This document shows, piece after piece, positions 62,386 to 64,000 of a stretch of 64,000 nt of DNA. A program made the position numbers and the translations under genes. Position 1 is the first letter of the stretch, and every line of letters starts with the position of its first letter. Source of the stretch: CAVQBJ01 sp963710725. GTDB taxonomy: Bacteria; Actinomycetota; Thermoleophilia; Solirubrobacterales; Solirubrobacteraceae. Where the stretch lies: NCBI GenBank assembly GCA_963710725.1, contig CAVQBJ010000007.1, positions 124,001 to 188,000 on the forward strand, written 5' to 3'. The notes beneath the pieces are model-generated. The model worked only from the letters and a program-made list of their open reading frames with translations, ran no database searches and was not told the origin of the DNA.

Positions 62386-63333
62386 ATGTCCGTCACGTCT
62401 CGTGTTCGCGGACGTCTGATCGCGGGCTGCGTTGTCGCGGGCGCGGCCTGTGCGCTCGCCTTCGCGCCGGCCGCCGGCGCCGTCACGGTCGGTAACACCT
62501 ACCTCGCCCTCGGCGACTCGCTCGCCTACGGCTACCACCAGGCGCAGTTCCTCAGCGAGCTGCCGAACGTCAACCCGGCCACGTTCGACCACGGCTACGT
62601 CGACGACTTCGGTGATCTCGTGCGCCTGCTCAACCCGCACGTACAGGTCATCAACGACGGCTGTCCCGGAGAGACGACCGACACGTTCATCAACGGCTCG
62701 GGCGCGTCCGGCTACTGCGCCGGCGGCGCGCACGGGACCCCGTTCCCCTACACGTTCCTGCACCACCCGTACAGCGGCAGCTCGCAGCTCGCGGACGCGC
62801 TCTCGATCCTCGGGGCGAATCAGCACGTCAGCCCGATCACGCTGGACATCGGGGCGAACGACATCCTGCAGTTCCTCGAGTCGACGTGCGGCTTCCCGGC
62901 CGCGGACAGCTGCTCGACGGCCCAGGTCGTGGCCGAGTACACCCACATCGTCACCAACGTGGGGATCATCCTGAACGAACTCCACGCGGCTGCCCCGCAC
63001 GCCGAGATCGTCCTGCTCGGCCTCTACAACCCCTATCCGGAGGTGCTGCCGGCACCCGGCGGAGACGCCTCGACCGCGGAGTTCAACGCCGCGCTCGCGG
63101 CCGTCGCGAGCACCGTGCCCGGCGTGAGCTTCGCCAACCCCGAGCCGGCGTTCAACCCGGCCGGCGTGGCGGGCAAGCCCGAGAGCGGTGATCTGCCGAC
63201 GATCTGCGCGTTCACCGCGATGTGCCCGGGCGGGACGTACAACCCGACCAGCCCGAACGCCGACATCCACCCGACGACGCTCGGCTACGCCGTGCTCGCC
63301 GGATTCATCGGCGCCGAGTTCCTCACTCACTAG
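62386..63333 (+). CDS. Secreted SGNH/GDSL hydrolase
   Basis: 315 residues from the ATG at 62386, which has a strong AAGGAGGG. Signal peptide (LIAGCVVAGAACALAFAPAAGA). Block I LALGDSLAYGY with the nucleophile Ser, block II Gly in NDGCPGETT, block III IGANDIL and block V DIHPT with catalytic Asp and His are all present. It is a lipase, esterase or acyl/acetyl esterase acting outside the cell. Cysteines (CPGE, GYCAGG, CGF, CST, CAF, MCPGG) suggest disulfides. Confidence 0.93.
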   Translation: MSVTSRVRGRLIAGCVVAGAACALAFAPAAGAVTVGNTYLALGDSLAYGYHQAQFLSELPNVNPATFDHGYVDDFGDLVRLLNPHVQVINDGCPGETTDTFINGSGASGYCAGGAHGTPFPYTFLHHPYSGSSQLADALSILGANQHVSPITLDIGANDILQFLESTCGFPAADSCSTAQVVAEYTHIVTNVGIILNELHAAAPHAEIVLLGLYNPYPEVLPAPGGDASTAEFNAALAAVASTVPGVSFANPEPAFNPAGVAGKPESGDLPTICAFTAMCPGGTYNPTSPNADIHPTTLGYAVLAGFIGAEFLTH

Positions 63334-63431
63334 CGGAAGCGGGATCGCCCGGAGGCGGCGGCCGCGCCGCCTCCGGGCTCCGCAGCGGCGACGCACGGCG
63401 CACGCCTGCGTGGGCGATTACGCTTCCGCTC

Positions 63432-64000
63432 ATGCACCCGCCCATGCGCGCCACGCTCGAACGCGCCGTCGTGCGCGGCCTGTTCGCGCTTCCGGACGGC
63501 GCGCGACGACGCCTCGGCGTGGCGCCGCCCGCGAGGGCACCCGAGCTGGCGCCCGACGCGCTGCTCCTGCTCCGGCTGGCCGCGATCCGGGGCGCCGACG
63601 CGCTCCACCAGGCGAGCGTGGCGAGCGCCCGCGCCCAGCTCGCCGCCAACGCGGCGCTCACTCGCGGAGCCGAGCCGCTGCCCGTCGTCAGCGAGGAACG
63701 GCCGATCCCGGCACCCTGGGGCGAGCTGCCGGCACGCCTGTACGTTCCGGCCGGGCTCGGGACCCCCGCCCCGCTGCTCGTCTACTACCACGGCGGCGGG
63801 TGGGTGCTCGGCTCGGTCGACACGCACGATGATCTCGCGCGCCGCCTCGCCCACCACGCCGGCGCGCGCGTCCTGTCGGTCGACTACCGGCTCGCGCCCG
63901 AGCATCCCTACCCGGCGGCCGTCGAGGACGCGGAGCTCGCGTTCGCGCACGTCGTCGCCGAGCCCGACCGGTTCGGTGCCGACCCGACGGCGCTCGCGGT
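63432..64000 (+). CDS. HSL-family alpha/beta-hydrolase (N-terminal part)
   Basis: The gene runs off the right edge; 189 codons are visible from the ATG at 63432 (ATG 63444 is an alternative). The oxyanion-hole motif YYHGGGWVLGS of the hormone-sensitive lipase/esterase family is followed by SVDYRLAPEHPYPAAVEDAE, the second family signature. The catalytic Ser (GDSAGG) would lie just past the edge. An esterase acting on short or medium acyl esters is expected. It starts 98 bases after the SGNH hydrolase on the same strand. Confidence 0.9.
   Translation, partial: MHPPMRATLERAVVRGLFALPDGARRRLGVAPPARAPELAPDALLLLRLAAIRGADALHQASVASARAQLAANAALTRGAEPLPVVSEERPIPAPWGELPARLYVPAGLGTPAPLLVYYHGGGWVLGSVDTHDDLARRLAHHAGARVLSVDYRLAPEHPYPAAVEDAELAFAHVVAEPDRFGADPTALA

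Overview
The window is chromosomal DNA from a high-GC actinobacterium. Codons end almost always in G or C, GTG/TTG (and apparently one CTG) starts are common, and the tRNA-Ala gene lacks an encoded CCA. Gene content and several protein types (a giant secreted protein with repeated LPPG-L-x-x-NP modules, NHL-repeat lipoproteins, a hydrolase-cyclase fusion) look most like the class Thermoleophilia (Solirubrobacter/Conexibacter-like). That placement rests on recall of protein styles, not on a search. No plasmid, phage, IS element or CRISPR array is visible, and no gene-free stretch exceeds 300 bases.

Layout. 1-15.4 kb: start of a probable rmuC-like gene, lepA, a DegP-like protease, murJ, rpsT, then a minus-strand accessory group (NiCoT nickel/cobalt permease, His-rich small protein, DUF4331 protein, short Tat-signal protein, tatA), holA-leuS, a Bax-inhibitor-1 protein, an epoxide-hydrolase-like enzyme, a coiled-coil protein and tRNA-Ala(GGC). 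15.4-19.4 kb: a secreted YWTD-propeller/collagen-like protein, a GGDEF/HD-GYP cyclic-di-GMP protein and a small hypothetical. 19.4-35.8 kb: the conserved actinobacterial growth block on the minus strand, read mreB-mreC-mreD-mrdA-rodA-rng-rplU-rpmA then obgE-proB-proA-nadD:rsfS, interrupted between rpmA and obgE by an opposite-strand SDR plus two-gene ABC exporter cassette. 36.0-44.0 kb: one 2667-residue secreted protein built from about five 1.23-1.27 kb tandem repeats, lying between maf and mreB. 44.1-55.1 kb: maf, ndk, a zinc-ribbon membrane protein, a 38-residue membrane peptide, folC, valS, a few hypotheticals, clpX, clpP and tig. 55.2-64 kb: a hydrolase-like/nucleotide-cyclase protein, a membrane protein, an ECF sigma/anti-sigma pair, two secreted beta-propeller proteins, an SGNH hydrolase and the beginning of an HSL-type esterase.

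How the genes work together. The central block couples cell-wall elongation (MreBCD, PBP2, RodA, MurJ), RNA processing and ribosome biogenesis (RNase E/G, L21, L27, Obg, RsfS, EF4, S20), proline and NAD synthesis, and protein quality control (ClpXP, trigger factor, HtrA). Accessory material is placed at the seams of this block and is mainly envelope-related: repeat proteins, propellers, lipoproteins, an ABC exporter, and Tat export beside a Tat substrate. The points most worth a second look are the giant repeat protein, the DUF4331/Tat/NiCoT group, the NadD-RsfS fusion with no ordinary start codon at its conserved N terminus, the CTG start of maf, and the cyclase whose hydrolase-like domain has lost its catalytic residues.
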